From Polaromonas sp. (GTDB lineage: Bacteria > Pseudomonadota > Gammaproteobacteria > Burkholderiales > Burkholderiaceae), in NCBI GenBank assembly GCA_013823505.1, contig PNMH01000002.1, forward strand, positions 1 to 64,000: a DNA stretch of 64,000 bases, written 5' to 3'. This document shows, in pieces, positions 52,856 to 61,543 of the stretch. A program made the translations under genes and the position numbers. Positions within the stretch are counted from its first letter, which is position 1; each line of letters opens with the position of its first letter. A model generated the notes under the pieces. The model saw only the letters and a list, made by a program, of their open reading frames with translations. It was not told the origin of the DNA and ran no database searches.

Positions 52856-54058
52856 TCAGGCCTTGAGCGGGAAGATCGGTTCCACTTCGCGGAAATCGCG
52901 CGGCACGATCACCTTGATGTCGCCCTTCTGCACCTGCGTCATCAGCGGACGCGCACCCATGTTCTGGCCATTGACGAACTGCGTCGGGCCGTACGGCATG
53001 ATGTGATCGGCGAACTTGCTGGAGGTCAGCGCGTCGATGATGGCGGCGCGATCGGACGACTTGGCGCGTTCGATGGCATCGGCCAGCAGTTTCATGGCCG
53101 TGTAGGTCATGAACACCTCGTAGCTGAAGAACTGGCCCTGCGCTTCCACGCGCTTGCGCAGGTCGGCCGAGCGCTTGTCTTTCGGGTTGAACCAGTGGTT
53201 GCAGTCGATGATGCCGTTGGCTGCGTCCGGAAATTCCTTGACGAACTTGTAGCTCGACGCAGCGCCACCGAGCACCGAATAGATCGCCTTGGGCGTGATC
53301 TTCTGCTGCTGCAGCGTGCGCACCAGCAAGGCGTATTCGTTGTAGTAGTTGGCCGGGATCAGGATGTCGGGATTGACCTGCTTGATGCGCAGCGCGATGT
53401 TGTTGAAGTCGCGCGTGGGGTTGGCGTGCTTGATGATTTCCTTCACCTCGTAGCCATAGCCCGGCAGCTCGGAGGCCAGCAGGTTGGCGGTGCCGGTGCC
53501 GAACAGCGACTCTTCGTGCACGATCATCACGGTGCGCGCGGGCTTGCCCGCGGCGGTGTTCAGTGCGTGCAGGCTGGCCACGGCCGTCTGGGCACACATC
53601 TTGTAGCCAGGGCCGAAGCGGAAGGTGTTTTTCAGGCCGCGCTCGACGATCTGATCGGCCACGCCCACGTCGACCACGTGAGGCAGGTTGTACTTGGCGG
53701 CCGCCTGCGTGGTGGCCAGGCAGATGGCCGAGGCAAATGCGCCCACCACGGCGCTCACGCCGGCTTCGTTCATCTTCTCGATCTCGGCCGTGCCGGCTTG
53801 CGGGTTCGACTGCGCGTCACCCAGCATGGCCTCGATCTTGGCGCCGCCGAGCGACTTGATGCCACCCGCGTTGTTGATGTCTTCAATGGCCAGCATCGCG
53901 CCCAGGCGACATTGCTGACCCGAGTAGGCCAGCGCACCCGTCACCGGGTGCAAGACACCGACCTTGATGGGCCGGGGCTGCGCGCCACTGACCAAAGGAA
54001 ATGCGAGTGCCGAGGCCGCAGCGGCGGACTGGCTCATGAAGTGGCGACGTGTGCTCAT
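52856..54058 (-). CDS. ABC transporter substrate-binding protein, Leu/Ile/Val/amide-binding type
   Basis: A 400-residue periplasmic receptor. The twin-arginine-like leader (STRRHFMSQSAAAASALAF, cleavage near SGA) precedes IKVGVLHPVTGALAYSGQQ, AIEDINNAGGIKSLGGAKIE and VVGAFASAICLATTQAAAKY, the Peripla_BP_6 fold also used by amide and urea receptors. The ATG at 54058 has AAGGA eight bases before it. It directly follows the HutC-type regulator gene, so it is the first structural gene of the operon; ligands of this class are amino acids, amides, urea or aromatic acids. Confidence 0.9.
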   Translation of the reverse strand: MSTRRHFMSQSAAAASALAFPLVSGAQPRPIKVGVLHPVTGALAYSGQQCRLGAMLAIEDINNAGGIKSLGGAKIEAMLGDAQSNPQAGTAEIEKMNEAGVSAVVGAFASAICLATTQAAAKYNLPHVVDVGVADQIVERGLKNTFRFGPGYKMCAQTAVASLHALNTAAGKPARTVMIVHEESLFGTGTANLLASELPGYGYEVKEIIKHANPTRDFNNIALRIKQVNPDILIPANYYNEYALLVRTLQQQKITPKAIYSVLGGAASSYKFVKEFPDAANGIIDCNHWFNPKDKRSADLRKRVEAQGQFFSYEVFMTYTAMKLLADAIERAKSSDRAAIIDALTSSKFADHIMPYGPTQFVNGQNMGARPLMTQVQKGDIKVIVPRDFREVEPIFPLKA

Positions 54059-54078
54059 CGGTACATCCTTGTTGAAAG

Positions 54079-54882
54079 TCAATGAAAGTTGGCAGACAGC
54101 TCTCGGCTTACCCACACCTTGGCGTCGATGTCGCCAACGCGGGATAACTGCATCTGGTATTCGTACCTGTCTGGTCGGTACAGCCCATGCAGCCATTGGA
54201 CGGGACGTTCGTCCTCGTCATAAATCAGGCGCCGCACCGCCAGCAAGGCGGATCCGACGGCAACATCGAGGTGACGGGCCATGCTGACGTCGGCCAGCCG
54301 AGCCGAAATGGTCTGCTCGGCCCGGCCCACCTTCACGCCCGACTCTTCCAGCAGCACCAGAATGGGTTTTTGCGCGAGTTCACGTTTGCCGAAGCTGGAT
54401 GAAATCGAGTCGGGCACCCAGGTGGTGATGTGCGACAGGGGACCGTCGGCCGTGCTGCGCACGCGCTCGGCTTTCTGAACCAGGTCGTTGCGCTGCAGCC
54501 TGAGGGCCTCGGCCACGTCTGGCGGGGCGCGCATGCGCTCCACCGACAGCACCTTGACCTTGGTGCGCATGCCCATGGCCACCAGGTTTTCGAGCAGACC
54601 CGTCAACCGCGCCTGTTTGCCCGAGGCCAGGGTCGAGGCCTGCATCTGCGCTTCTTGCCCGCGCGCAACCACGGGCCGCGTGCCGCGTCCAGGCTCGCGC
54701 AGGATCAGGCCTTCATCGGCCAGTTGCATCAAGGCGCGCCGCACCGTGACACGGGCCACCCCGAACTGTTCCATCAAGGCCAGCTCCCCCGGCAACCCGG
54801 CTTCAAACCGACCATCGCGCAACTGCTGGCGCAGCACCAGATAGATCTGGTGGTACTTGGGCAGTGGCAGTTGTGCGTCCAT
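54079..54882 (-). CDS. GntR-family regulator, HutC (UTRA) subfamily
   Basis: A 267-residue regulator. The winged HTH is PLPKYHQIYLVLRQQLRDGRF, ELALMEQFGVARVTVRRALMQLADEGLILREPGRGT. The UTRA effector domain includes GLLENLVAMGMRTKVKVLSVE and ARLADVSMARHLDVAVGSALLAVRRLIYDEDERPVQW. It heads the 13-gene catabolic operon and has palindromic sites just upstream, so it is likely an autoregulated repressor relieved by the substrate or an intermediate. ATG 54882 fits the conserved start; an in-frame ATG 57 nt upstream would lie inside the operator. Confidence 0.88.
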   Translation of the reverse strand: MDAQLPLPKYHQIYLVLRQQLRDGRFEAGLPGELALMEQFGVARVTVRRALMQLADEGLILREPGRGTRPVVARGQEAQMQASTLASGKQARLTGLLENLVAMGMRTKVKVLSVERMRAPPDVAEALRLQRNDLVQKAERVRSTADGPLSHITTWVPDSISSSFGKRELAQKPILVLLEESGVKVGRAEQTISARLADVSMARHLDVAVGSALLAVRRLIYDEDERPVQWLHGLYRPDRYEYQMQLSRVGDIDAKVWVSRELSANFH

Positions 54883-54903
54883 GCCGCTATCGTGAGACAG
54901 TCG

Positions 54904-54948
54904 GAATGTTCCGTCAATAGAACATTCAGGTCTTATCAATAGGACATT
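54904..54948 (-). promoter_or_regulatory. HutC operator: 8-bp inverted repeat plus a third half-site
   Basis: GAATGTTC (54904-54911) and GAACATTC (54920-54927) are perfect inverted arms 8 nt apart. TCAATAGAACATT (54914-54926) is repeated as TCAATAGGACATT at 54936-54948, 22 bp away, or two helical turns. A minus-strand TTGACG/CACGAT pair, 17 bp apart, would put the -35 box inside the repeat. Confidence 0.68.
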
Positions 54949-55016
54949 TGATCAGGAGATTCCCTGAGGCTTGGCTGGCGGTTTCTTCCCAACTCGACTT
55001 GCACACCCTCCCGCAG

Positions 55017-56267
55017 TCAGACAGTGGCAGTCACTGGCACCAGCATGGGTGCGCGCATCTTCTCCCACCGGGTCACATGCTCACCAAGCTGGTGCGCCGT
55101 GATGGCGGACAGTGTCCAACCCAGGTGCCCGTGGCCGGTGTTGTAGAACACATTCGGCTGGTTGCCAGAGCCCACGCGGGGCATCATGTTCGGCATCATG
55201 GGGCGCAGGCCCGCCCAGGGCTCCACCCGGCGCGTGCTCACCCCAGGGAAACACTGGTTCACCCAGTTCACCAGCGGCCGGATGCGGTCGGCGCGGATGT
55301 CGAGGTTGATGCCGTTGAACTCGGCTGTGCCGGCCACCCGGAAGCGGTCCACCCCCAGCCGGCTGGTCACCAGCTTGGTCTCGTCGTCCAACAGACTCAC
55401 CTGCGGCGCGGCTGCCTGGCTCTGTTCGTCGCCCAGCATGACGGTGATGGAGTAACCCTTGACCGGGTACACGTTGAGCCGGTCACCCAGCTGGGCACCG
55501 AGCGCCCGGCTGTGCACGCCGGCGCTGATCACCACGGCGTCGGCATTCACCACCTGCCCGTTGGCCAGCGTCACCTGCGCGCTGGTGCCGGTGCTGCGCA
55601 CGCGCGCCACGGTCTGGCCGGTCATGAGATGCACGCCCAGGCGTGCACAGGCCTGGCTCAGGCCGTGCGTGAACTTGTGGATGTCGCCGGTGCTGTCGCT
55701 CTCGGTGTAGTAGCCGCCGAAGTAGTTGCCTTGCAGTGTGGGCTCGATGGCGCGCATCTCGTCGGGTGTGACGGCGCGACGCGGCAGGCCGCCTTCGGCC
55801 AGCAGCTTGGACACCTCTCCCGCGTGCTCGAAGCCTGCGCGGTCGCGGTAGATGTGCAGGATGCCTTGCTGCTTCAGGTCGAAGTCGATGCCTTCGGCCT
55901 GCGCCCAGCCGAACAGGTGCTCGCGCGCCGCGATGGCCAGGCGCGTGGTGGCCACGGTGTTGCTGCGGTACTTGGGGATGGAGGCGACGAATTCGGCGAA
56001 CCAGCTCAGTTTGTGCCAGCTCGGTGTCGGGTTGACCAGCAGGGGCGCGTCTGCTTTGAACATCCACTTAAGGCCCTTGAGCAGGGTGGAGGGATGGGTC
56101 CAGACTTCGGCGTTGGAGGCCGAGAGCTGGCCGCCGTTGGCATGGCTGGTTTCCATGCCCGCGTAGCGGTGCTTTTCAATCAGCGTGACCTGGTGACCCT
56201 GACGGGCCAAGGCGTAGGCGCTGGTGACGCCGGTGATGCCGCCGCCGATGACGATGAGGTGTGCCAT
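55017..56267 (-). CDS. D-amino acid dehydrogenase-like FAD oxidoreductase (DadA family), riboswitch-controlled
   Basis: A 416-residue flavoenzyme. It has HLIVIGGGITGVTSAYALARQGHQVTLIEK at the N-terminus, SHANGGQLSASNAEVW, and GLRPMMPNMMPRVG then FYNTGHGHLGWTLSA at the C-terminus, as in DadA. DadA oxidatively deaminates D-alanine and other D-amino acids to 2-oxoacids at the membrane, passing electrons to quinone. A tandem glycine riboswitch precedes it, so the physiological substrate is more likely glycine, as in glycine oxidase/dehydrogenase paralogues. ATG 56267 starts at the FAD motif. Confidence 0.85.
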   Translation of the reverse strand: MAHLIVIGGGITGVTSAYALARQGHQVTLIEKHRYAGMETSHANGGQLSASNAEVWTHPSTLLKGLKWMFKADAPLLVNPTPSWHKLSWFAEFVASIPKYRSNTVATTRLAIAAREHLFGWAQAEGIDFDLKQQGILHIYRDRAGFEHAGEVSKLLAEGGLPRRAVTPDEMRAIEPTLQGNYFGGYYTESDSTGDIHKFTHGLSQACARLGVHLMTGQTVARVRSTGTSAQVTLANGQVVNADAVVISAGVHSRALGAQLGDRLNVYPVKGYSITVMLGDEQSQAAAPQVSLLDDETKLVTSRLGVDRFRVAGTAEFNGINLDIRADRIRPLVNWVNQCFPGVSTRRVEPWAGLRPMMPNMMPRVGSGNQPNVFYNTGHGHLGWTLSAITAHQLGEHVTRWEKMRAPMLVPVTATV

Positions 56268-56338
56268 GGGAATCTCTCTTGCAAGGTCGTCAAACAAGGA
56301 AGGACACGACCCGCACACCGTGTGCGGATCATGACCCC

Positions 56339-56525
56339 CTCTGTTTGTGACCTGAGAGATTCACCAACCCATGGGGCTGGCTTGCTCCTGCGGTGGGCCG
56401 GGGGACGAATCCCGGCCACTCTTCAGAGTGTGATGCGTGTCGACCGGTCCTTTTGCCTGAGAGTTTCCGGGGCGGTTGCTCCTTCGGCGCCGGCTTGTCC
56501 TGCAAGCCAGTCTCTCCCGGTCGAC
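56339..56525 (-). ncRNA. Tandem glycine riboswitch upstream of the DadA-like gene
   Basis: On the minus strand, aptamer 1 (about 56439-56525) opens GTCGACCGGGAGAGAC, contains CGCCGAAGGAGCAA and CTCTCAGGCAAAAGGACC, and is closed by the paired GTCGACCGG/CCGGTCGAC stem. Aptamer 2 (about 56339-56428) contains GAAGAGTGG, CACCGCAGGAGCAAGC and AATCTCTCAGGTCACAAA with a short CTCTG/CAGAG stem. These are the conserved glycine aptamer blocks in the usual tandem order with a short linker. The next gene starts 72 nt downstream; the mode (on or off) cannot be read, but glycine-degrading targets are normally switched on. Confidence 0.92.
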
Positions 56526-56538
56526 GTGTTTGAGGCGC

Positions 56539-57531
56539 TTATTGTGCCTGCAGCTGGATCGACTTCGCGATGGCCCTGAACTGCTGGATGCCGTCGGCGT
56601 AGGCCTGGTCCACCGCCTTGAGCGACAGCGGCTTGGCCAGCAATTGGCTGTTGGCCTCCAGCGCCTGGTGCACGCCCGGATCGGCCAGCGTTTCGGTGAT
56701 CGCCTTGTGCAGCGCGGTCACCACGGGTTCGGGGGTGTCCTTCTTCACGAAGTAGCCGGTCCAGATGTTGAAGGTGAAGTTCTTGAGCTGGGTGCTCTCG
56801 GTGATGGCGGGGTAGCTCTTCACGTTCTCCAGCCGCTCGCTGTTGAGCATGGCCAACACCTTGACGCGGCCGCTCTTGTGCATGTCGTCGTACTTCTTGC
56901 CATAGGGCGCCAGGAAAAAGTCGACCTGGCTCGCCAGCAGATCCTGCTCGGCCGGTGCCGCGCCCTTGTAAGGCACATGGACCATGGGAATGCCGGTGAC
57001 CTTGGACAGGTGCTCGCCGAGCAGGTGGTAGAACGAGCCCGGGCCGACGCTGGCGTAGGTCAGGGGGCGGCCCTGCTGCGCGGCTTTGCGCGCCTGGTCC
57101 AGGAACTCGTCCACCGTGCTGGCGGGGAAGTCCTTGCGCGCCAGGAAGGCGATCTGCGCGGTGGCGATCATCTGCACCAGGCGGAAGTCTTCGCTCTTGA
57201 ACTTGATGGACGCAATGGCCAGCGGCGCGAGGATGAGTTCGTTGGGCGAGCCCTGGAACACCGTGTAGCCGTCGCTGGCGCCATTGAGCACCTTCTGTGC
57301 GGCAATCGACCCGCTGGCACCGCCCAGGTTTTCAACGACGACCGGCTGGCCCAGTTGCTTGCCCAGGGTGTTGTTCACAGAACGTGCGATCACGTCCGAC
57401 AGGCCGCCCGCGGGATAGGGAACCATCAGCGTCACCGGCCGGCTGGGATAGCTCTGCGCGTGGGCCGCGCCCGACAGGCTGGCCAGGGCGATGGCAGCGG
57501 CGGCCATCAGGGTCTTGAGGGGGCGGTTCAT
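56539..57531 (-). CDS. Bug/TctC-family tripartite-tricarboxylate receptor
   Basis: A 330-residue periplasmic receptor with a Sec signal (LKTLMAAAAIALASLSGAAHA). Family blocks are YPSRPVTLMVPYPAGGLSDVIAR, GQPVVVENLGGASGSIAAQ, SDGYTVFQG and MVHVPYKGAAPAEQDLLA. No TctA or TctB gene is near. It follows the M20 hydrolase gene by 17 nt, and the riboswitch begins 13 nt after its stop, so it is probably cotranscribed with the hydrolase and may deliver the hydrolase substrate. Confidence 0.88.
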   Translation of the reverse strand: MNRPLKTLMAAAAIALASLSGAAHAQSYPSRPVTLMVPYPAGGLSDVIARSVNNTLGKQLGQPVVVENLGGASGSIAAQKVLNGASDGYTVFQGSPNELILAPLAIASIKFKSEDFRLVQMIATAQIAFLARKDFPASTVDEFLDQARKAAQQGRPLTYASVGPGSFYHLLGEHLSKVTGIPMVHVPYKGAAPAEQDLLASQVDFFLAPYGKKYDDMHKSGRVKVLAMLNSERLENVKSYPAITESTQLKNFTFNIWTGYFVKKDTPEPVVTALHKAITETLADPGVHQALEANSQLLAKPLSLKAVDQAYADGIQQFRAIAKSIQLQAQ

Positions 57532-57548
57532 GGGCTTCTCCAGTCGTT

Positions 57549-58766
57549 TCAGGGTTGGGTGGGGGAAAGCAGTTCGTTCACCAACGCGATCCAGTAGGCG
57601 GAGCCGGTGGCGATGTTGTGGTCGTTGAAGTCGTAGGCGGGGTTGTGCACCATGCAGGCGCCGGGCTCCTGGCCCACGCCGTTGCCAATGAACAGGTAGC
57701 TGCCGGGAACGCGCTCGAGCATGAAGGCGAAGTCTTCGCTGCCGGTGAGCATGGGCCCTTGGGCCACCACCTGGGCGGCTGGGAAGTGCGCCCGCGCCAC
57801 GGCGATGGCGCGCTCGGTCTGCCGCGCATCGTTGACCAGCACCGCGTAGCCCGGGCGCCAGTCCAGCTCGGCGCGCACACCGAAGCTCTCGGCCTGCAGG
57901 CGCACCAGATCGCGGATGCGCTGCTCGACGCTGCGACGCACCTGCGGGTCCAGGGCGCGCACGCTCAATTCCAGCCGGGCCGAGGCCGGGATCACGTTGT
58001 TGGCCTGGCCCGCGTGCACGGCACCCACGGTGACCACCGCCGGCTGCATCGGGTCCACATGGCGGGAGACGACGGTCTGCAGCGCCATGACGATGGAGGC
58101 CGCCGCGACCACCACGTCGGTGGCCTTGTGCGGCATGGCGCCGTGGCCACCCACGCCGTGCAGCGTGACCGTGGCGTAATCTGAAGATGCCATGGTCGCG
58201 CCGCTGCGGAACACCAGCTGGCCCTGCTCGAATCCGGGCATGTTGTGCATGGCAAAGATGGCGTCGCAGGGGAAGCGCTCGAACAGCCCGTCCTCCATCA
58301 TCTTCAGCGCGCCACCACCGCCCTCTTCGGCAGGTTGGAAGATCAGGTTGAGCGTGCCGTCGAACCTGCCTTGCGTGGCCAGGTGCTGCGCGGCGGCGAG
58401 CAGCATGGCAGTGTGGCCGTCGTGGCCACAGGCGTGCATGACGCCGAGGTGGCAGCTGGTCCAGTCTGCGCCGCTGTCTTCAACGATGGGCAGCGCGTCC
58501 ATGTCGGCGCGCAGGCCGATCGTGCGCGGGGTGTTGCCGCGCCGCAGTTGTCCCACCACCCCGGTGCCGCCCAGGCCGGTGGTCACTGCGTAACCCCATG
58601 CCTGCAGCTTCTGCGCCACCAGGGCGCTGGTGCGGTGCTCATCGAAAGCCAGTTCGGGATGGCGATGGATGTCGCGTCGCAGTGCAACGAACTCCTGAAT
58701 CGCGGTATCGCTGAGACGTTCCAAGGCATGTGCTCCGGCTGATGGGTCGACCCAGGCGGCATTCAA
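57549..58766 (-). CDS. M20-family N-acyl-amino-acid amidohydrolase (hippurate-hydrolase-like)
   Basis: A 405-residue zinc or manganese peptidase-fold hydrolase. The metal ligands are in HACGHDGHTAMLLAAA and FQPAEEGGGGALKMM, with AMHNMPG and the C-terminal SEDFAFMLERVPGSY. These mark the HipO/IAA-amino-acid-hydrolase group, which releases amino acids from N-acyl conjugates such as benzoylglycine. A TTG start at 58766 is assumed because no ATG precedes the conserved region; a downstream TTG is possible. It is divergent from a LysR regulator and upstream of the glycine-riboswitch gene. Confidence 0.85.
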   Translation of the reverse strand: MNAAWVDPSAGAHALERLSDTAIQEFVALRRDIHRHPELAFDEHRTSALVAQKLQAWGYAVTTGLGGTGVVGQLRRGNTPRTIGLRADMDALPIVEDSGADWTSCHLGVMHACGHDGHTAMLLAAAQHLATQGRFDGTLNLIFQPAEEGGGGALKMMEDGLFERFPCDAIFAMHNMPGFEQGQLVFRSGATMASSDYATVTLHGVGGHGAMPHKATDVVVAAASIVMALQTVVSRHVDPMQPAVVTVGAVHAGQANNVIPASARLELSVRALDPQVRRSVEQRIRDLVRLQAESFGVRAELDWRPGYAVLVNDARQTERAIAVARAHFPAAQVVAQGPMLTGSEDFAFMLERVPGSYLFIGNGVGQEPGACMVHNPAYDFNDHNIATGSAYWIALVNELLSPTQP

Positions 58767-58833
58767 GTGCTGCTGGCGACCGGTGTCATGAACTTTGTTG
58801 CATGCTAGAAACCACCGGGATTAAAGTCCAATG

Positions 58834-58848
58834 CATTGCAGATCAATG
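58834..58848. promoter_or_regulatory. LysR-type box between divergent M20 and LysR genes
   Basis: CATTG-CAGAT-CAATG is a perfect 15-bp inverted repeat of the T-N11-A type, 28 nt before the LysR ATG and in the 109-bp divergent gap. It should be the recognition site of the LysR protein. Confidence 0.65.
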
Positions 58849-58875
58849 ACCAATAACTTTCATTGAGGGCTCGAC

Positions 58876-59784
58876 ATGACGCTGGTGCAACTGAGGCACT
58901 TCGTGGTGCTGGCCGAGGTCGGCTCGTTTGTGCAGGCAGCGGCGGCCCTGTTCCTGACCCAGCCCGCACTCACCCGCAGCATCCATGCGCTGGAGGAAGA
59001 GCTCGGTGGCGCCTTGTTCGACCGCCTGGGCCGGCGCATTTCACTCACACCCTTCGGCGACGAGGTGCTGGTGCGCGCCAGGCGGCTGGTGAGCGATGCC
59101 GACGCACTCAAGCTGACTGGCCAGGCGTTGCACGCGGGGCTCATCGGCCAGCTGCGCGTGGGTCTGAGCTCGGCGCCGGGCGCGCTGCTGAGCACACCGC
59201 TGATGCTGCACATGGCCGAACACCACCCCCAGCTTCAAGTTCACATCTCCCGGGGAAGAACCGTGGTTTTGCTCAATGCATTGCGCGAACAGCATCTGGA
59301 CGCCGCGATCGTCGACATCAGGGACATGCGCCCTTCAGCCGAACTGCGGGTGTCGTTGGCGTTTGAAATGAGCGCAGGATTTCTCGTGCGCCCGAACCAT
59401 CCGCTGGCACAGCGCGGCAGCCCGGTCACTATCGAGGAAGTCATGGCATACCCGGTGGCCTCGACACCGCTGAGCGACGAGGTCGCCCGCATCCTGATTG
59501 CCCGCTACGGCCCGCAGGCCAACCCGGACGACATGGTCACCCTGCGCTGCGACGAGACCATGAGCATCGTTGACGTGGCGCGACGCAGCAACGTCATTGT
59601 GCTCACCGTCAACGCAGCGGCGGTGGATTTGATTCGCCTGGATGTGTCACCCCGCCTCGATGCCACGGCGCGCTTCGGGCTGGTCACTTTGGCCAAGCGT
59701 CAGGAGGCGCCGGCCCTTCGCATCCTGCGCCACGAGCTGCCTAACTGGACCGCTGCTTTGACAGGCGTGCGTGACCCCACTTGA
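58876..59784 (+). CDS. LysR-family transcriptional regulator
   Basis: A 302-residue regulator. The HTH is LRHFVVLAEVGSFVQAAAALFLTQPALTRSIHALEEELGGALFDRLGRRISLTPFG, followed by the two-lobed effector domain (GQLRVGLSS, LVRPNHPLA). It is divergent from the M20 hydrolase gene and probably activates it in response to the acyl-amino-acid or a breakdown product. ATG 58876 starts the conserved MTLVQLRHF. Confidence 0.9.
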   Translation: MTLVQLRHFVVLAEVGSFVQAAAALFLTQPALTRSIHALEEELGGALFDRLGRRISLTPFGDEVLVRARRLVSDADALKLTGQALHAGLIGQLRVGLSSAPGALLSTPLMLHMAEHHPQLQVHISRGRTVVLLNALREQHLDAAIVDIRDMRPSAELRVSLAFEMSAGFLVRPNHPLAQRGSPVTIEEVMAYPVASTPLSDEVARILIARYGPQANPDDMVTLRCDETMSIVDVARRSNVIVLTVNAAAVDLIRLDVSPRLDATARFGLVTLAKRQEAPALRILRHELPNWTAALTGVRDPT

Positions 59785-59920
59785 ACAGAGAGCAGCATCT
59801 GCCAATACTGCCTCCCGAATTCTCGTCAAAACATCCAGGCGCGCGTCTGCGACACATTGCAAGCTGCAAACAAAAAAAACGCTTGGGGGAGCTTGCTGTG
59901 AGCGGCGACGAGCTTCGTCA
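59785..59920. other. 136-bp gap between converging LysR genes
   Basis: The gap holds only shadow frames. A short A-run (AAAAAAA at about 59872-59880) is present but no hairpin precedes it, so no terminator is called. Confidence 0.6.
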
Positions 59921-60862
59921 TCAGATAGCGCGTGCACTGGGTCCTCGTGCCGCCTCAAGGCAGTCCTGCAGCGCTGCGATAAGCCGCTCGGACACCAACT
60001 TCACAATCGGTCCGAGAGGCTTGGTTGAATCCACGGCCACGCTGATCTCCTGGGGTTCGGCCCCCCGGTCCCGGATCGGGATGAAGACCAGCTTTCCGGT
60101 GGCCAGCTCCGACGCCACGTCCAACTCGGACGTGAACACCACATGATCGCCTCCGAGCGCCAGCTGCTTGACCAGTTGCAGCGAGTTGGTCTCGGTATAG
60201 CGGCGGGGTTCCTTGAACAGCCAGTTGTACTGCGCTTCGAGATAGCGCCGGATCGTCAGCGCCTTGCTCTGCAGCGCGACCGGGTGGGCCGTGGCCTCCT
60301 GGAAACTCACCGTTTCGCGCTGCGCGAGCGGGTGCCCGGGTGCGACCACGCAGCCCAGCGGCAGAGCACTCTTCCAAAGCACCAGTAACTCCCGGCGCGG
60401 TTTCAGGTTGAAGATGGCCGCCAGATCAGCTTGGCCCGTCAGCAGTGCAGCCTCGGCATCGTCGGGGGTGGCCAGCGAGATGGACAGGCTGACCAGCGGA
60501 TGCTGCGCACCCAGATCCCGCACCAGGGCGGGCATGACGCTGGTGGCATGGCTGTCCATGGCCACCAGCGCCACGTGGCCCTGGCGCACGCCCTGGATGC
60601 GCCGGATCTCGGCGACCACCCCACGCTCGTCCTGCCGCCAGTGGCGCGCCAGCGTGATGAGGGCGTCGCCAGAGGGCGTCAATCGCATGCCGCGCGGCAG
60701 CCGCTCGAACAAGGGCACGCCGAGCTCTTCCTCCAGATGCAGGATCTGCCGGTTGATGGCCGAAGCCGCCACATGGAGTTCGCGAGCGGCCTTCTGGATG
60801 GAGCCCGAGCGCGCAACCTGGTCGGCGTAGCGCAGTCCGGCGGGAACGAGTGAATGGCGCAT
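59921..60862 (-). CDS. LysR-family transcriptional regulator, divergent from uraD
   Basis: A 313-residue regulator with the HTH LRYADQVARSGSIQKAARELHVAASAINRQILHLEEELGVPLFERLPRGMRLTPSGD and an effector domain (QGHVALVAM, VVAPGHPLAQRE). The start at 60862 leaves a 104-bp gap to uraD, in which TTTGC at 60901 and GCAAA at 60918 form an inverted pair 12 nt apart. It probably controls the uraD and Bug receptor genes. The effector is unknown; a purine intermediate is a fair guess. Confidence 0.88.
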   Translation of the reverse strand: MRHSLVPAGLRYADQVARSGSIQKAARELHVAASAINRQILHLEEELGVPLFERLPRGMRLTPSGDALITLARHWRQDERGVVAEIRRIQGVRQGHVALVAMDSHATSVMPALVRDLGAQHPLVSLSISLATPDDAEAALLTGQADLAAIFNLKPRRELLVLWKSALPLGCVVAPGHPLAQRETVSFQEATAHPVALQSKALTIRRYLEAQYNWLFKEPRRYTETNSLQLVKQLALGGDHVVFTSELDVASELATGKLVFIPIRDRGAEPQEISVAVDSTKPLGPIVKLVSERLIAALQDCLEAARGPSARAI

Positions 60863-60966
60863 GGATGGGTGGGTGAATGCGTGCGGATCAGTGTACTAAT
60901 TTTGCGAATGGAGAGCTGCAAATATGGTGATGGACGGCAACGATTTGCCTCCCTACGATCCGCTCC

Positions 60967-61524
60967 ATGACCAAACGATCCCGCCTGGAACACCTCAACA
61001 TCTGTGAGTCCGATCTCTTCTGCGCGGCTTTGGCCGACATCTGGGAACATGCCCCCTGGGTGGCGCGCGGCGTCGTGGGCCAGCGCCCTTTCGCGACCGT
61101 CGAAGCGTTGCACCAGGCGATGGTCGGGGTGGTGGCCGGGCAGGATGAGTCCGCGCGCGTCGCCTTCTTTGCCGGGCACCCGGAGCTGGCCGGTGAAGAC
61201 GCCCGCCGCGGAACGATGACCGAAGCGTCCATTGCAGAGCAGGGCACGCTTTCGCTGGGACGGCTGAATGCACATGAGGCTGAGCGCTGGAACGCGCTCA
61301 ACAAGGCCTATCGCACCCGCTTCGGCTTCCCGTTCATCCTCTGCATCCGCCGCCACACGCGGGAGTCGGCATTGCAAGCTTTCGAACAGCGCCTGGCGCA
61401 CGACCGCGCCACCGAGCTGGACACCACACTCGGCGAAATTGCCGCCATCACCCGCCTGCGGCTGGACCGGTTGGTGTCCGATGTTTCCCACGAGGCCAGC
61501 CACGGCGAATCCATTCCTTCCTGA
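60967..61524 (+). CDS. uraD: OHCU decarboxylase (2-oxo-4-hydroxy-4-carboxy-5-ureidoimidazoline decarboxylase)
   Basis: A 185-residue helical enzyme of urate catabolism that converts the OHCU intermediate to S-allantoin. The diagnostic blocks are FFAGHPELAGE with catalytic His71, MTEASIAEQGTLSLGRL with Glu91, and ALNKAYRTRFGFPFILCIRRHTRESAL. No urate oxidase, hydroxyisourate hydrolase or allantoinase gene is adjacent, which is unusual. It shares an operon with a Bug receptor (19 nt gap) and is divergent from a LysR gene, so it may serve a related ureido-imidazoline substrate. Confidence 0.86.
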   Translation: MTKRSRLEHLNICESDLFCAALADIWEHAPWVARGVVGQRPFATVEALHQAMVGVVAGQDESARVAFFAGHPELAGEDARRGTMTEASIAEQGTLSLGRLNAHEAERWNALNKAYRTRFGFPFILCIRRHTRESALQAFEQRLAHDRATELDTTLGEIAAITRLRLDRLVSDVSHEASHGESIPS

Positions 61525-61543
61525 CCCACCACCGGAGTAACCC

